Source: Paenibacillus typhae (GTDB taxonomy: Bacteria; Bacillota; Bacilli; Paenibacillales; Paenibacillaceae). From it: a stretch of 46,568 nt of DNA. The position numbers and the translations under genes are program-made. Numbering within the stretch: the stretch's first letter is position 1; every line of letters begins with the position of its first letter. The stretch covers positions 1 through 46,568 of the forward strand of contig NZ_FNDX01000049.1 of NCBI RefSeq assembly GCF_900099765.1. The letters run 5' to 3'. The notes under the pieces were generated by a model. It was not told where the DNA came from. It made no database searches and saw only the letters and a program-made list of their open reading frames with translations. This document shows, one piece after another, positions 32,395 to 39,887 of this stretch.

Positions 32395-33570
32395 CTACGC
32401 CTTCGCGGCAGCGGCGGCGGCCCGTTTGGCTCTTGCGCCTGCGCGCAGCAGGCGCAGGGCATCGGCTGCGCCGCCGCCGAGGGCGGCGCGGCGCTGGCCC
32501 TTGCGCAGCCGCACCGGCAAGGCCGTGCGGCGCAGGAGCTGCTTCAGCTCGCGCGGCGTCAGCGCCGGACGGAGCGCGAGCAGCAGGGCCGCGGCACCGG
32601 TGACATGGGAGGTCGCCATGGAGGTGCCGCTCATTTCTTTGTAGCCCTCCCGCAGCCAGCAGGAGGGCACGCCCTCGCCGGGCCCGTATACGTCGATATA
32701 CGGTCCGCGGTTGCTGAAGGCCGCGACGCGGTGCCTCCGGTCAAGGGCGCCGACGGCAATCGTCTCGGGATAGCGGGCCGGGTAATCCCCGCCCCGTTTG
32801 CCGTCGTTGCCGGAGGAGGCGATGATGGCGATTCCGGCCCGGTAGGCCTTGATCACCACATCATGCAGTGCCTTGCTCCGCGTTTTCATGCCGAAGCTCA
32901 TATTAATGATGTCGATCTTGTTCTGGACGCACCAGTCGATGCCAAGCACAATGTCGGACACATAGGCAGAGCCGTTATGGTCAAAAGCCTTGACCGGATA
33001 GAGCAGGGCCCGCGGCGCCACGCCCATCATGCCGCGGGTGCCGCCTGCTGCTGCCAGTGTGCCTGCAATGTGTGTCCCGTGCCCGTTGTCATCCAGCGGC
33101 AGCATGCCGCGGTGGAGCAGATTGACGCCGGAGGCAAGCGAATGCTTCAGATCGGGGTGCCGGTAATCGACCCCCGTGTCAATGACACCGATTTTCACAT
33201 GGACGCCGGTGGATTTGGACCAGGCCTGGGGGGCATGAATCGCCTTCACGCCCCATGGCATCATTGCGGCGCCTGTTTTTTCTTCCGCCAGGGAGTGAAC
33301 CTGGATTTTGAGATCTTCTTCTATGCTCAAGGAGGCGGCGAATTTGTCCATCAGCTTCTCCGCTCCTGCGGCCGGTACAAAAAAAGCCTTGATCAGACTT
33401 GAGACCTGAATCTGACGCAGCCCCGGGCGTTTCGCCTTCAGGGATTTCCACTGTGACAGGGCCCCGGCATACTGGCGGTGATCATTGAAGGTTACAATGC
33501 GCCGCTCCGCATTTCTGGGGGCAGCCGAAATCTCCTCAAGCAGCAACTGCCAAAATCCGTAATAATCCAT
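32395..33570 (-). CDS. S8 subtilisin-like serine protease
   Basis: The 391-residue protein has a propeptide-like first 100 residues and a peptidase S8 domain with the catalytic triad D131 (VIDTGVD), H164 (NGHGTHIAG) and S317 (GTSMATSHV), and the oxyanion N255 (SSGND). No signal peptide is seen, so it may act inside the cell or be exported by an unknown route. The C-terminal tail of about 35 residues is almost only Ala, Arg, Lys, Gly and Leu and is very GC-rich. The ATG start follows GAGGGGACGGCG. The gene is convergent with argS. Confidence 0.93.
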   Translation of the reverse strand: MDYYGFWQLLLEEISAAPRNAERRIVTFNDHRQYAGALSQWKSLKAKRPGLRQIQVSSLIKAFFVPAAGAEKLMDKFAASLSIEEDLKIQVHSLAEEKTGAAMMPWGVKAIHAPQAWSKSTGVHVKIGVIDTGVDYRHPDLKHSLASGVNLLHRGMLPLDDNGHGTHIAGTLAAAGGTRGMMGVAPRALLYPVKAFDHNGSAYVSDIVLGIDWCVQNKIDIINMSFGMKTRSKALHDVVIKAYRAGIAIIASSGNDGKRGGDYPARYPETIAVGALDRRHRVAAFSNRGPYIDVYGPGEGVPSCWLREGYKEMSGTSMATSHVTGAAALLLALRPALTPRELKQLLRRTALPVRLRKGQRRAALGGGAADALRLLRAGARAKRAAAAAAKA

Positions 33571-33928
33571 AGGTTACGCCGTCCCCTCCTCGCTGCCGTG
33601 CTGCCATATTGTATGAGGGGAGGCAGACGTCCGAATGGGAACTTGCCCTTTTTTAGCGAAATAGGCTGCCCATCGTGTCAAAAAGCGGTGCATCACATAA
33701 AATAAACAGAAGAGATCTTCAGTTCTCTTTGCAACATCCCGTAAGGAGCCGATCCTTGGCGTGGATACAGTCATGTGCGGAGGAATATCCTCCGCCTTTT
33801 TAATGACTGCAGGCATATTACATATTATTCCTGTCCATTTCCTTCTTCCTGCCGCATTTGACTTGCATTTTGCACTCAAATAGGTTTTACTTAGTTTTGT
33901 TAATATGCGTGAGAGGAAGTGTCCTTTA
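33571..33928. other. Intergenic region with an orphan terminator-like hairpin
   Basis: No supported protein gene was found. A perfect hairpin GCGGAGGA/TCCTCCGC (33777-33795) followed by CTTTTT lies on the plus strand in the middle. The AT-rich stretch just before rpoE (about 33880-33905) is the likely rpoE promoter region. Confidence 0.5.
33777..33801 (+). terminator. Orphan intrinsic terminator (possible small RNA end)
   Basis: GCGGAGGA (33777-33784) pairs perfectly with TCCTCCGC (33788-33795) across a three-base loop, followed by a T tract. The nearest plus-strand gene upstream is argS, which already has its own terminator 1.5 kb away, so another short transcript may end here. Confidence 0.6.
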
Positions 33929-34486
33929 GTGAGTACGCCACTCAATTTAAAGCTGGACCCTGAGAAAGTTAAAGAAATGCCGATGGTCGACCTGGCCTTC
34001 CTGGTGCTCAAGGCGGCTAATACGCCTTATTATTACCGTGACCTTATGGTTGAAGTGGCCAAGCTGCGCGGTATGACCGAAGAACAAACCAACGATACGA
34101 TTGCCCAGTTATATACCGAGATCAACATCGACGGGCGTTTTGCCTGTGTCGGAACCAACCTGTGGGGACTCAAACGCTGGTATCCGCTTGAGCGCTCCGA
34201 TGATCCAGTCGGCAACTCCAAGCGTCCGCGTATCATCAACGATGAGGACGATGATCTGGAAGACGATGACTTCGCCGAAGAGGATGATAACTACTCTGCT
34301 GAGGAAGAGGATTTCGATGCGATCGACGAAGACCGCGACGACCTCTATTCCGACGACGACAGCGAAGAGGAAGTTGACGACGATGTGGTTATTGATGATG
34401 ACGACATCGACGAAGACGAGGACGAAGAGGATTCCGAAGAAGATGACAATGGGGATGCTGACGGCGACGAAGACGACGATTATTAA
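33929..34486 (+). CDS. rpoE: RNA polymerase delta subunit
   Basis: Delta is a Gram-positive RNA polymerase subunit that speeds recycling and affects promoter choice and rapid adaptation. The 185-residue product has the N-terminal globular domain (about 1-90; EMPMVDLAFLVLKAAN, NDTIAQLYTEINIDGRFACVGTNLWGLKRWYP) and a disordered, almost purely Asp/Glu tail from about residue 107 to the end. GTG 33929 is chosen because GAGGAAG lies nine bases upstream; the ATG at 33905 has no ribosome binding site. It precedes pyrG, as in B. subtilis, but 490 bases of repeats and a terminator separate them. Confidence 0.95.
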   Translation: MSTPLNLKLDPEKVKEMPMVDLAFLVLKAANTPYYYRDLMVEVAKLRGMTEEQTNDTIAQLYTEINIDGRFACVGTNLWGLKRWYPLERSDDPVGNSKRPRIINDEDDDLEDDDFAEEDDNYSAEEEDFDAIDEDRDDLYSDDDSEEEVDDDVVIDDDDIDEDEDEEDSEEDDNGDADGDEDDDY

Positions 34487-34519
34487 TATCGTAAGAAGGC
34501 ATAATTCCTCCCTTGACAC

Positions 34520-34531
34520 GGGTGGTACCGC
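34520..34531 (+). promoter_or_regulatory. Isolated T-box-like motif
   Basis: GGGTGGTACCGC matches the conserved T-box antiterminator sequence exactly over 12 bases. It lies only 33 bases after the rpoE stop, with no room for Stem I unless that were inside rpoE, and no complementary terminator arm was found. It is probably a remnant or a coincidence. Confidence 0.35.
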
Positions 34532-34583
34532 CAGAGTAAACTATTGCATGGGCTTCTAATGAAAGTTAATATGTTTTCTAAAA

Positions 34584-34620
34584 TAAAAAGTGCCCCGGCT
34601 CTACGGGTGTCACTTTTTTT
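34584..34620 (+). terminator. rpoE terminator
   Basis: AAAAAGTG and CACTTTTT close a stem with an inner CCCG/CGGG, ending in seven T residues. Confidence 0.85.
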
Positions 34621-34628
34621 ATTTTTTT

Positions 34629-34738
34629 AAAAGATAAGAAAGTATATGTTTCACGCCATCCTTTAGCCTTATCTTTCGCGCAGAAACGGATACCGTCCCT
34701 TTAAGGACGGCGTAGCCGTTTCAACTTGGATGGTTTTT
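34629..34738 (+). repeat. Intergenic double-hairpin repeat, unit 1
   Basis: Hairpin I: AAAGATAAG (34630-34638) pairs with CTTATCTTT (34668-34676). Hairpin II: GAAACGG (34683-34689) pairs with CCGTTTC (34716-34722), with CCGTCC/GGACGG inside. CCATCC (34656-34661) in the loop of hairpin I can pair with GGATGG (34728-34733), which is followed by TTTTT. The second unit begins about 120 bases further on. Confidence 0.75.
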
Positions 34739-34749
34739 CCGTGTTTTTC

Positions 34750-34855
34750 AAAATATCAGCAGTATAAGTCTAGGGACTTACACAGGTCTGATATTTCTTG
34801 CAGAAACGGATGCCGCCTTCCCTGAAGAACGTCGAAGCCGTTTCTACTTGGGATG
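34750..34855 (+). repeat. Intergenic double-hairpin repeat, unit 2
   Basis: Hairpin I: AAATATCAG (34751-34759) pairs with CTGATATTT (34788-34796), with TAAGTC/GACTTA inside. Hairpin II: AGAAACGG (34802-34809) pairs with CCGTTTCT (34838-34845), with CTTC/GAAG inside. The 10-mer CAGAAACGGA recurs exactly 120 bases after unit 1. The arms differ from unit 1 in sequence but keep pairing, which suggests selection on structure. Confidence 0.75.
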
Positions 34856-34977
34856 ATCGCCTTCATTTTGGGCGGCGGAAGTAACTTTGGTTTCCCCCGG
34901 TTTGATGATGGAAAAAAGGGTTACGATAAACAGAAGCGTCGCCTGAATTTCTGGACTTTATTTAGGAGGGTTTTACA

Positions 34978-36585
34978 GTGACAAAGTATATTTTTGTAAC
35001 GGGTGGCGTCGTGTCCTCCCTGGGCAAGGGCATTACAGCCGCTTCGCTGGGCCGGCTGCTCAAAAACAGAGGTCTTAAGGTGACAATCCAGAAATTCGAT
35101 CCTTACATTAACGTAGACCCAGGGACAATGAGCCCTTATCAGCACGGGGAAGTATTTGTAACGGATGATGGTGCGGAGACAGACCTTGACCTTGGACACT
35201 ACGAACGGTTTATTGACATTAATCTGTCCAAGAACAGCAACGTGACGACAGGTAAAATTTATTCCTCGGTCATCAGCAAAGAGCGTCGCGGTGAATACTT
35301 GGGCGGAACGGTTCAGGTTATCCCGCATATTACCAATGAAATCAAGGAGCGCGTATTCCGTGCCGGACGTGAGACAGGCTCTGACGTAGTTATCACTGAA
35401 ATCGGTGGTACCGTTGGGGACATCGAGAGTCTTCCGTTCATGGAAGCGATCCGTCAGATCAAGAGCGACATCGGCCGGGAGAATGTAATGTACATTCACG
35501 TTACCCTGATTCCTTATATCAAGGCTGCCGGTGAAGTGAAGACCAAACCGACACAGCACAGTGTAAAAGAGCTGCGCAGCATCGGTATTCAGCCGAATGT
35601 GATTGTATGCCGTACAGAATATCCTCTGACTGATGACATGAAGGCTAAGCTGGCCCTGTTCTGTGATATTGACAAGAATGCCGTAGTAGAGTGCCGCGAT
35701 GCCTCCACTTTATATGAAGTTCCGCTGAATCTGCGCGACGAGGGCCTGGACGAAATCGTGGTCAACCACCTTAAGCTGACTACGCCGGCGCCGGATATGC
35801 GTGAATGGGAGAGCATGCTGAGCCGGATTCAGCAGCTTGAGCGCACGGTTGAAATTGCTATTGTCGGTAAATATGTTGCACTGCATGACGCTTATCTGAG
35901 TGTTGTGGAGTCTCTGTCCCACGCCGGCTTTGCAGCCAACGCAGAAGTCAAAATCCGCTGGGTAGACGCCGAGCTGATTACGGATGAGAATGTGGACGAG
36001 CTGCTTGGCGGCATCGGCGGTATCCTTGTTCCTGGCGGCTTCGGGGACCGCGGGATTGAAGGCAAGATCTCCGCAATCCGTTATGCGCGTGAGCAGTCTA
36101 TTCCATTCTTCGGCATTTGCCTTGGGATGCAGGTTTCAGTAATTGAGTACGGCCGTTCCATTCTGGGACTGGCTGGTGCGAATAGCTCGGAGATCGATCC
36201 GGCTACACCGCATGCGTTGATCGACCTGCTGCCGGAGCAGAAGGATATTGAAGATATGGGCGGAACCATGCGCCTTGGCCTGTATCCATGCAAGCTGCTG
36301 CCGGATTCCCTGGCAATGTCTTGTTATGATGATGAGCTGGTGTATGAGCGCCACCGTCACCGGTATGAGTTTAACAATGCTTACCGCGATGAGATTGAAA
36401 AAGCGGGCCTGGTTATCTCCGGAACATCACCGGACGGACGCCTGGTCGAAATTGTAGAGCTTCCGGGACACCCTTGGTTCCTGGCAGTGCAGTTCCATCC
36501 GGAATTCACTTCCCGCCCGAACCGTCCGCAGCCGCTGTTCCGCGAGTTTGTCAAAGCTTCCCTGACGCATTCAGAGCAGCTCTAA
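34978..36585 (+). CDS. pyrG: CTP synthase
   Basis: PyrG aminates UTP to CTP using ATP and glutamine. The 535-residue enzyme has the N-terminal synthetase domain with the P loop GGVVSSLGKGITAASLGRLL and GTVGDIES, and a C-terminal class I glutaminase domain with the nucleophile C381 in GICLGMQ and the His-Glu pair in QFHPEFTSRP. Its length is typical. GTG 34978 follows TTAGGAGGG. The rpoE-pyrG-spo0F-fba order is conserved with B. subtilis. In B. subtilis the leader controls pyrG by reiterative transcription and attenuation; here that leader was not recognised and repeats occupy the place. Confidence 0.97.
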   Translation: MTKYIFVTGGVVSSLGKGITAASLGRLLKNRGLKVTIQKFDPYINVDPGTMSPYQHGEVFVTDDGAETDLDLGHYERFIDINLSKNSNVTTGKIYSSVISKERRGEYLGGTVQVIPHITNEIKERVFRAGRETGSDVVITEIGGTVGDIESLPFMEAIRQIKSDIGRENVMYIHVTLIPYIKAAGEVKTKPTQHSVKELRSIGIQPNVIVCRTEYPLTDDMKAKLALFCDIDKNAVVECRDASTLYEVPLNLRDEGLDEIVVNHLKLTTPAPDMREWESMLSRIQQLERTVEIAIVGKYVALHDAYLSVVESLSHAGFAANAEVKIRWVDAELITDENVDELLGGIGGILVPGGFGDRGIEGKISAIRYAREQSIPFFGICLGMQVSVIEYGRSILGLAGANSSEIDPATPHALIDLLPEQKDIEDMGGTMRLGLYPCKLLPDSLAMSCYDDELVYERHRHRYEFNNAYRDEIEKAGLVISGTSPDGRLVEIVELPGHPWFLAVQFHPEFTSRPNRPQPLFREFVKASLTHSEQL

Positions 36586-36633
36586 GTCATAAACCAACGA
36601 TACGTATTGTTATACCGGCACTAATGGCCGGCT

Positions 36634-36662
36634 GAGGGCCTCCGCAAGGGGGCCTTCTTTTG
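36634..36662 (+). terminator. pyrG terminator
   Basis: GGGCCTCC pairs with GGGGGCC (one G-U pair) across GCAA and is followed by TTCTTTT. Confidence 0.75.
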
Positions 36663-36743
36663 GATATAGAAGCAGAGCTTGCCGAACCGTTGACATCGAA
36701 TCCCACCATTTAATGGAATGTATTTACCCTTTTTATCCAATTA

Positions 36744-36772
36744 GCAGGATTTTGGCAACAAAGCACGAATTA
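36744..36772 (+). promoter_or_regulatory. Sigma-H-like promoter of spo0F
   Basis: GCAGGATTT (36744-36752), an 11-bp spacer and CACGAATTA (36764-36772) fit the sigma-H pattern RNAGGAWWW-N11-12-RNNGAATWW with one mismatch. spo0F of B. subtilis also has a sigma-H promoter. A near 0A-box (TTGCCGAA, 36679-36686) lies upstream. Confidence 0.65.
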
Positions 36773-36864
36773 TAGGTTTCGTATAGACTGAACAGTCATA
36801 ACGGGCCGCCAGCTGTGAGAGGGCGCGGCATAGACAATCTGCCTTATATCTGGGAGGGTATGAT

Positions 36865-37239
36865 ATGGAAAAGAGAAAAGTGTTAATCGTCGATGATCAG
36901 AACGGAATCCGGATTCTCCTGATGGAAGTATTTAATAGTGAAGGGTATATCACTTATCAGGCTGCTAACGGAAAAGCGGCGCTTGAAATCGTCCAGAAGG
37001 AATCCCCGGATCTGGTTCTGCTGGATATGAAAATCCCGGGTATGGACGGACTGGAAATCCTCAAGCATCTGAAGGAGCTCGATCCGGCTATAAAGGTTAT
37101 TATGATGACGGCATATGGAGAGCTCGATATGATCAAGGAGGCAACAAAGCTTGGCGCATTAATGCATTTTACCAAACCGTTTGACATTGATGAAATGCGG
37201 GTGGCGGTGAATACGCACCTCCAGGGGCAAGCCGGTTAA
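36865..37239 (+). CDS. spo0F: Sporulation phosphorelay response regulator Spo0F
   Basis: Spo0F takes phosphate from sporulation kinases and passes it to Spo0B in the phosphorelay that activates Spo0A. The 124-residue single receiver domain has the acidic pocket D10 and D11, the phosphorylated D54 in LLDMKIPGMDG, T82 and K104 in FTKPFDIDE, all at the same positions as in B. subtilis. No output domain is present, as expected. ATG 36865 follows TGGGAGGG. The gene lies between pyrG and fba, the standard place in Bacillus. The PAS histidine kinase at 10143 could be a donor, but that is inference. Confidence 0.96.
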   Translation: MEKRKVLIVDDQNGIRILLMEVFNSEGYITYQAANGKAALEIVQKESPDLVLLDMKIPGMDGLEILKHLKELDPAIKVIMMTAYGELDMIKEATKLGALMHFTKPFDIDEMRVAVNTHLQGQAG

Positions 37240-37336
37240 TATGCCTCAGTATTGTTGGTGTTAATGGTTTGGTGAGGGTCTTCTATGGATATGCTAAATC
37301 AGCATAAGTCGACCTTTTCAAGGGTTGGATAAATAT

Positions 37337-37358
37337 CGTCCCACCGGGACATTTTTTT
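37337..37358 (+). terminator. spo0F terminator
   Basis: GTCCC pairs with GGGAC across a three-base loop and is followed by ATTTTTTT. Confidence 0.75.
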
Positions 37359-37389
37359 GTGTGCCCTATTTAGTATTTGACACAGGATG

Positions 37390-37398
37390 TGCTATAAT
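37390..37398 (+). promoter_or_regulatory. Extended -10 promoter of fba
   Basis: TGCTATAAT is a perfect -10 with the TGN extension; the -35 (TTAGTA at 17-bp spacing) is weak. It lies about 60 bases before the fba start codon. Confidence 0.6.
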
Positions 37399-37459
37399 AA
37401 GCCTGTATGTGATGTGGGCTTATATATAAGCAACCAACATTCTTAGGAGGATTGAAACC

Positions 37460-38314
37460 ATGCCATTAGTATCGATGACTGACATGTTAAACAAAGCACT
37501 TGAAGGAAAATATGCAGTAGGCCAGTTCAACATTAACAACCTGGAGTGGACTCAGGCGATTCTTGGTGCAGCTGAAGAAGAGAAATCCCCGGTAATCCTT
37601 GGTGTTTCTGAAGGCGCTGCGCGTCACATGGGCGGATTTACTACTGTAGTGAAGATGGTTGAAGGACTTATTCACGACATGAAGATCACTGTTCCTGTTG
37701 CTATTCACCTTGACCACGGCTCCAGCTTTGACAAATGTAAAGACGCTATTGATGCCGGATTTACTTCCGTTATGATCGATGGTTCCCACCATCCAATCGC
37801 TGAGAATATCGAAATGACCAAAAAAGTTGTTGAATACGCACATGCTAAAGGCGTTTCCGTTGAAGCCGAAGTTGGTACTGTAGGCGGACAGGAAGATGAC
37901 GTTATCGGCGGCATTCAATATGCTGACCTGAACGAGTGTATCGCTCTGGTTAAAGAAACCGGCGTTGACACTCTGGCTCCGGCGCTTGGTTCCGTACACG
38001 GCCCTTACCATGGCGAGCCTAACCTCGGATTCAAAGAAATGGAAGAAATCCGCGATGCTGTTAAGCTTCCGCTCGTTCTTCACGGCGGTACCGGTATTCC
38101 ATTGCACGATATCCAGAAGTCCATCTCCCTGGGAACTTCCAAGATCAACGTAAACACTGAGAACCAGATTGCATTCGCAAAAGTGGTTCGCGAAGTGCTG
38201 GCTGCTAAACCGGATGCTTACGATCCTCGTACATTTATTGCACCAGGCCGTGAAGCTATCAAACAGACCGTTATCGGCAAAATCCGCGAATTCGGTTCCA
38301 GCAACAAAGCCTAA
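37460..38314 (+). CDS. fba: Class II fructose-bisphosphate aldolase
   Basis: This zinc enzyme splits fructose 1,6-bisphosphate into triose phosphates in glycolysis and makes it in gluconeogenesis. The 284-residue product has the catalytic aspartate D85 and zinc ligand H86 in HLDHGSS, further metal-site and phosphate-loop residues in GSVHGPYHGEP, and LVLHGGTGI and NVNTENQ near the end. The length fits the Bacillus FbaA type. ATG 37460 follows TAGGAGG. The codon choice is strongly biased, as expected for a highly expressed gene. spo0F-fba-murA order matches B. subtilis except that tal is missing between fba and murA. Confidence 0.97.
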   Translation: MPLVSMTDMLNKALEGKYAVGQFNINNLEWTQAILGAAEEEKSPVILGVSEGAARHMGGFTTVVKMVEGLIHDMKITVPVAIHLDHGSSFDKCKDAIDAGFTSVMIDGSHHPIAENIEMTKKVVEYAHAKGVSVEAEVGTVGGQEDDVIGGIQYADLNECIALVKETGVDTLAPALGSVHGPYHGEPNLGFKEMEEIRDAVKLPLVLHGGTGIPLHDIQKSISLGTSKINVNTENQIAFAKVVREVLAAKPDAYDPRTFIAPGREAIKQTVIGKIREFGSSNKA

Positions 38315-38345
38315 GCTGACTCGCCCCAGGCGGACAAGCTGTTCA

Positions 38346-38378
38346 ATATTGTAGACCGTCTAATATGGATATTTTTTT
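38346..38378 (+). terminator. Possible fba terminator
   Basis: An AT-rich stem ATATT-TAG/CTA-ATAT (with a bulged G) is followed by GGATATTTTTTT. It is weak but lies 30 bases after the fba stop, and touches the repeat unit that follows. Confidence 0.5.
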
Positions 38379-38430
38379 AAAGAAACGTGTGCCGTCCTTA
38401 TTCAAAGGGCGGCGCAGCCGTTTCTTCTTC
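38378..38430 (+). repeat. Intergenic double-hairpin repeat, unit 3 (hairpin II)
   Basis: AAGAAACG (38380-38387) pairs with CGTTTCTT (38419-38426), and GCCGTCC (38391-38397) with GGGCGGC (38407-38413, one G-U pair). The core GAAACG..GCCGTCC..GGCG.AGCCGTTTCT matches units 1 and 2 upstream of pyrG. The AT-rich hairpin before it may be a decayed hairpin I. Confidence 0.7.
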
Positions 38431-38499
38431 ACACTAATAAGCCACAGCAGGTATTGCCAGGGCAAGCTGCAATACACGTAGGGGGAAACAGATAATTCT

Positions 38500-39753
38500 A
38501 TGGAAAAATTAATGATTGGCGGTGGACGTCCGCTAAAGGGCGTTGTGACCATCAGCGGAGCGAAGAATAGCGCGATCGCGCTTATTCCTGCGGCTATTTT
38601 AGCTGAATCTGAAGTTGTTCTGGATAATTTGCCGTCCCTAAGTGATGTAGCCGTTTACTCCGAAATTCTTGAAGAGCTTGGCGCGACTGTCTCCTGGACA
38701 GGCAGCCAGATGAGAATCGACCCCTCCCGTATTGTTTCCATTCCCATGCCTAACGGACCAGTCAAAAAACTTCGTGCTTCTTATTATATGATGGGAGCGC
38801 TGCTCGGAAGATTTAAAGAGGCGACTATAGGTCTGCCTGGAGGCTGTAACTTCGAGCCCCGTCCGATTGATCAGCATATCAAAGGCTTTGAAGCACTTGG
38901 GGCAACCGTGACCAATGATCATGGTTCTATTCATCTGTATGCCAAGGAGCTGCGCGGTGCAAAAATTTATTTAGACGTATCCAGCGTCGGTGCAACCATT
39001 AACATTATGCTGGCGGCTTCACGGGCCAAAGGCTCTACAATTATCGAAAATGCGGCCAAAGAGCCTGAGATTATAGATGTAGCTACCCTGCTGAACTCAA
39101 TGGGCGCTGTTATTAAAGGCGCCGGTACAGAAACCATCCGGATTGAGGGCGTTACCGAGATGCATGGCTGCCGCCATTCCATCATTCCTGACCGGATCCA
39201 AGCTGGAACATACATGATTGCTGCGGCGGCAACGCGCGGCAATGTGCTGATAGATAATGTGATCCCCAAGCACCTGGAGGCGCTGACCGCTAAGCTGCTG
39301 GAGATGGGGGTTGGTATCGAGGAGCTGGATGAGAGCATCCGCGTTATCGGCAGACCCAAATATGAGCATGTCGATGTAAAAGCGCTGATCTATCCGGGCT
39401 TTGCCACAGATCTGCAGTCCCCGATGACCAGTATGCTTACCCAGGCTGAAGGGGTCAGTGTATTAAGTGATTTTGTATACAGCAACCGGTTCAAGCATGT
39501 TCCCGAGCTGGTGCGCATGGGCGCAAAGATCCGTGTTGAAGGGCGTTCGGCGATTATTGAAGGCGGCAGGCTTAATGCAGCCAAAGTAAAAGCGGCTGAT
39601 CTGCGTGCAGGTGCAGCGCTTGTTATTGCCGGATTGACTGTCGAAGACGGAATTACGGAAGTCACAGGCGTAGAGTATATCGACCGCGGGTACGACAATC
39701 TGGTAACGAATATGCGTGACCTTGGCGCTGAAATTTGGCGCGAGGAAGATTAA
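38500..39753 (+). CDS. murA: UDP-N-acetylglucosamine 1-carboxyvinyltransferase
   Basis: MurA transfers enolpyruvate from PEP to UDP-GlcNAc, the first committed step of peptidoglycan synthesis. The 417-residue enzyme shows the duplicated EPSP-synthase-like fold, the UDP-GlcNAc-binding lysine in SGAKNSA (K22) and the catalytic cysteine C116 in LPGGCNFEPRPID, the fosfomycin target. Its place downstream of fba and upstream of rho corresponds to the second B. subtilis paralogue (murZ/murAB), so another murA copy probably exists elsewhere. ATG 38500 follows AGGGGGAAAC at a long distance. Confidence 0.96.
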   Translation: MEKLMIGGGRPLKGVVTISGAKNSAIALIPAAILAESEVVLDNLPSLSDVAVYSEILEELGATVSWTGSQMRIDPSRIVSIPMPNGPVKKLRASYYMMGALLGRFKEATIGLPGGCNFEPRPIDQHIKGFEALGATVTNDHGSIHLYAKELRGAKIYLDVSSVGATINIMLAASRAKGSTIIENAAKEPEIIDVATLLNSMGAVIKGAGTETIRIEGVTEMHGCRHSIIPDRIQAGTYMIAAAATRGNVLIDNVIPKHLEALTAKLLEMGVGIEELDESIRVIGRPKYEHVDVKALIYPGFATDLQSPMTSMLTQAEGVSVLSDFVYSNRFKHVPELVRMGAKIRVEGRSAIIEGGRLNAAKVKAADLRAGAALVIAGLTVEDGITEVTGVEYIDRGYDNLVTNMRDLGAEIWREED

Positions 39754-39756
39754 ATC

Positions 39757-39830
39757 ATAGGATTATCTGATTTTTGAAGAGGATTTTTGTGAATGCACTG
39801 CATATCTCCTTCCAAATCGGGTAATCCTAT
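39757..39830 (+). promoter_or_regulatory. Long-range inverted repeat upstream of rho
   Basis: ATAGGATTA (39757-39765) and TAATCCTAT (39822-39830) pair perfectly over 9 bp and enclose 56 bases with partial inner pairing. No T tract follows. It lies between murA and rho and could fold the rho leader; Rho is autoregulated in other bacteria. Confidence 0.45.
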
Positions 39831-39887
39831 CCTAATGAGCAATTTAATAGATTTATATTTTATAAAAATTGAATAGGTGGTTATTAC

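Larger units (their letters stand above)
34487..34977. other. Intergenic region between rpoE and pyrG
   Basis: This 491-base region holds no gene. It contains an orphan T-box-like motif (34520-34531), the rpoE terminator (34584-34620), two tandem double-hairpin repeats (34629-34855) and the pyrG ribosome binding site. No pyrG attenuator of the B. subtilis type was recognised. Confidence 0.7.

Noticed and set aside
30828..32462. 544-codon open frame on the minus strand opposite argS
   Set aside because: It is an antisense shadow of argS caused by high GC and codon bias; argS on the plus strand is a certain gene.
32329..33402. 357-codon open frame on the plus strand opposite the S8 protease
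   Set aside because: It is the antisense of the protease gene and has no family likeness or ribosome binding site.
34620..34860. CRISPR array before pyrG
   Set aside because: Only two units with a 120-bp period and long hairpins; no short direct repeats with unique spacers and no cas genes.
34861..34977. B. subtilis-type pyrG attenuator
   Set aside because: No GGGCU start with a following terminator hairpin was found just upstream of pyrG.
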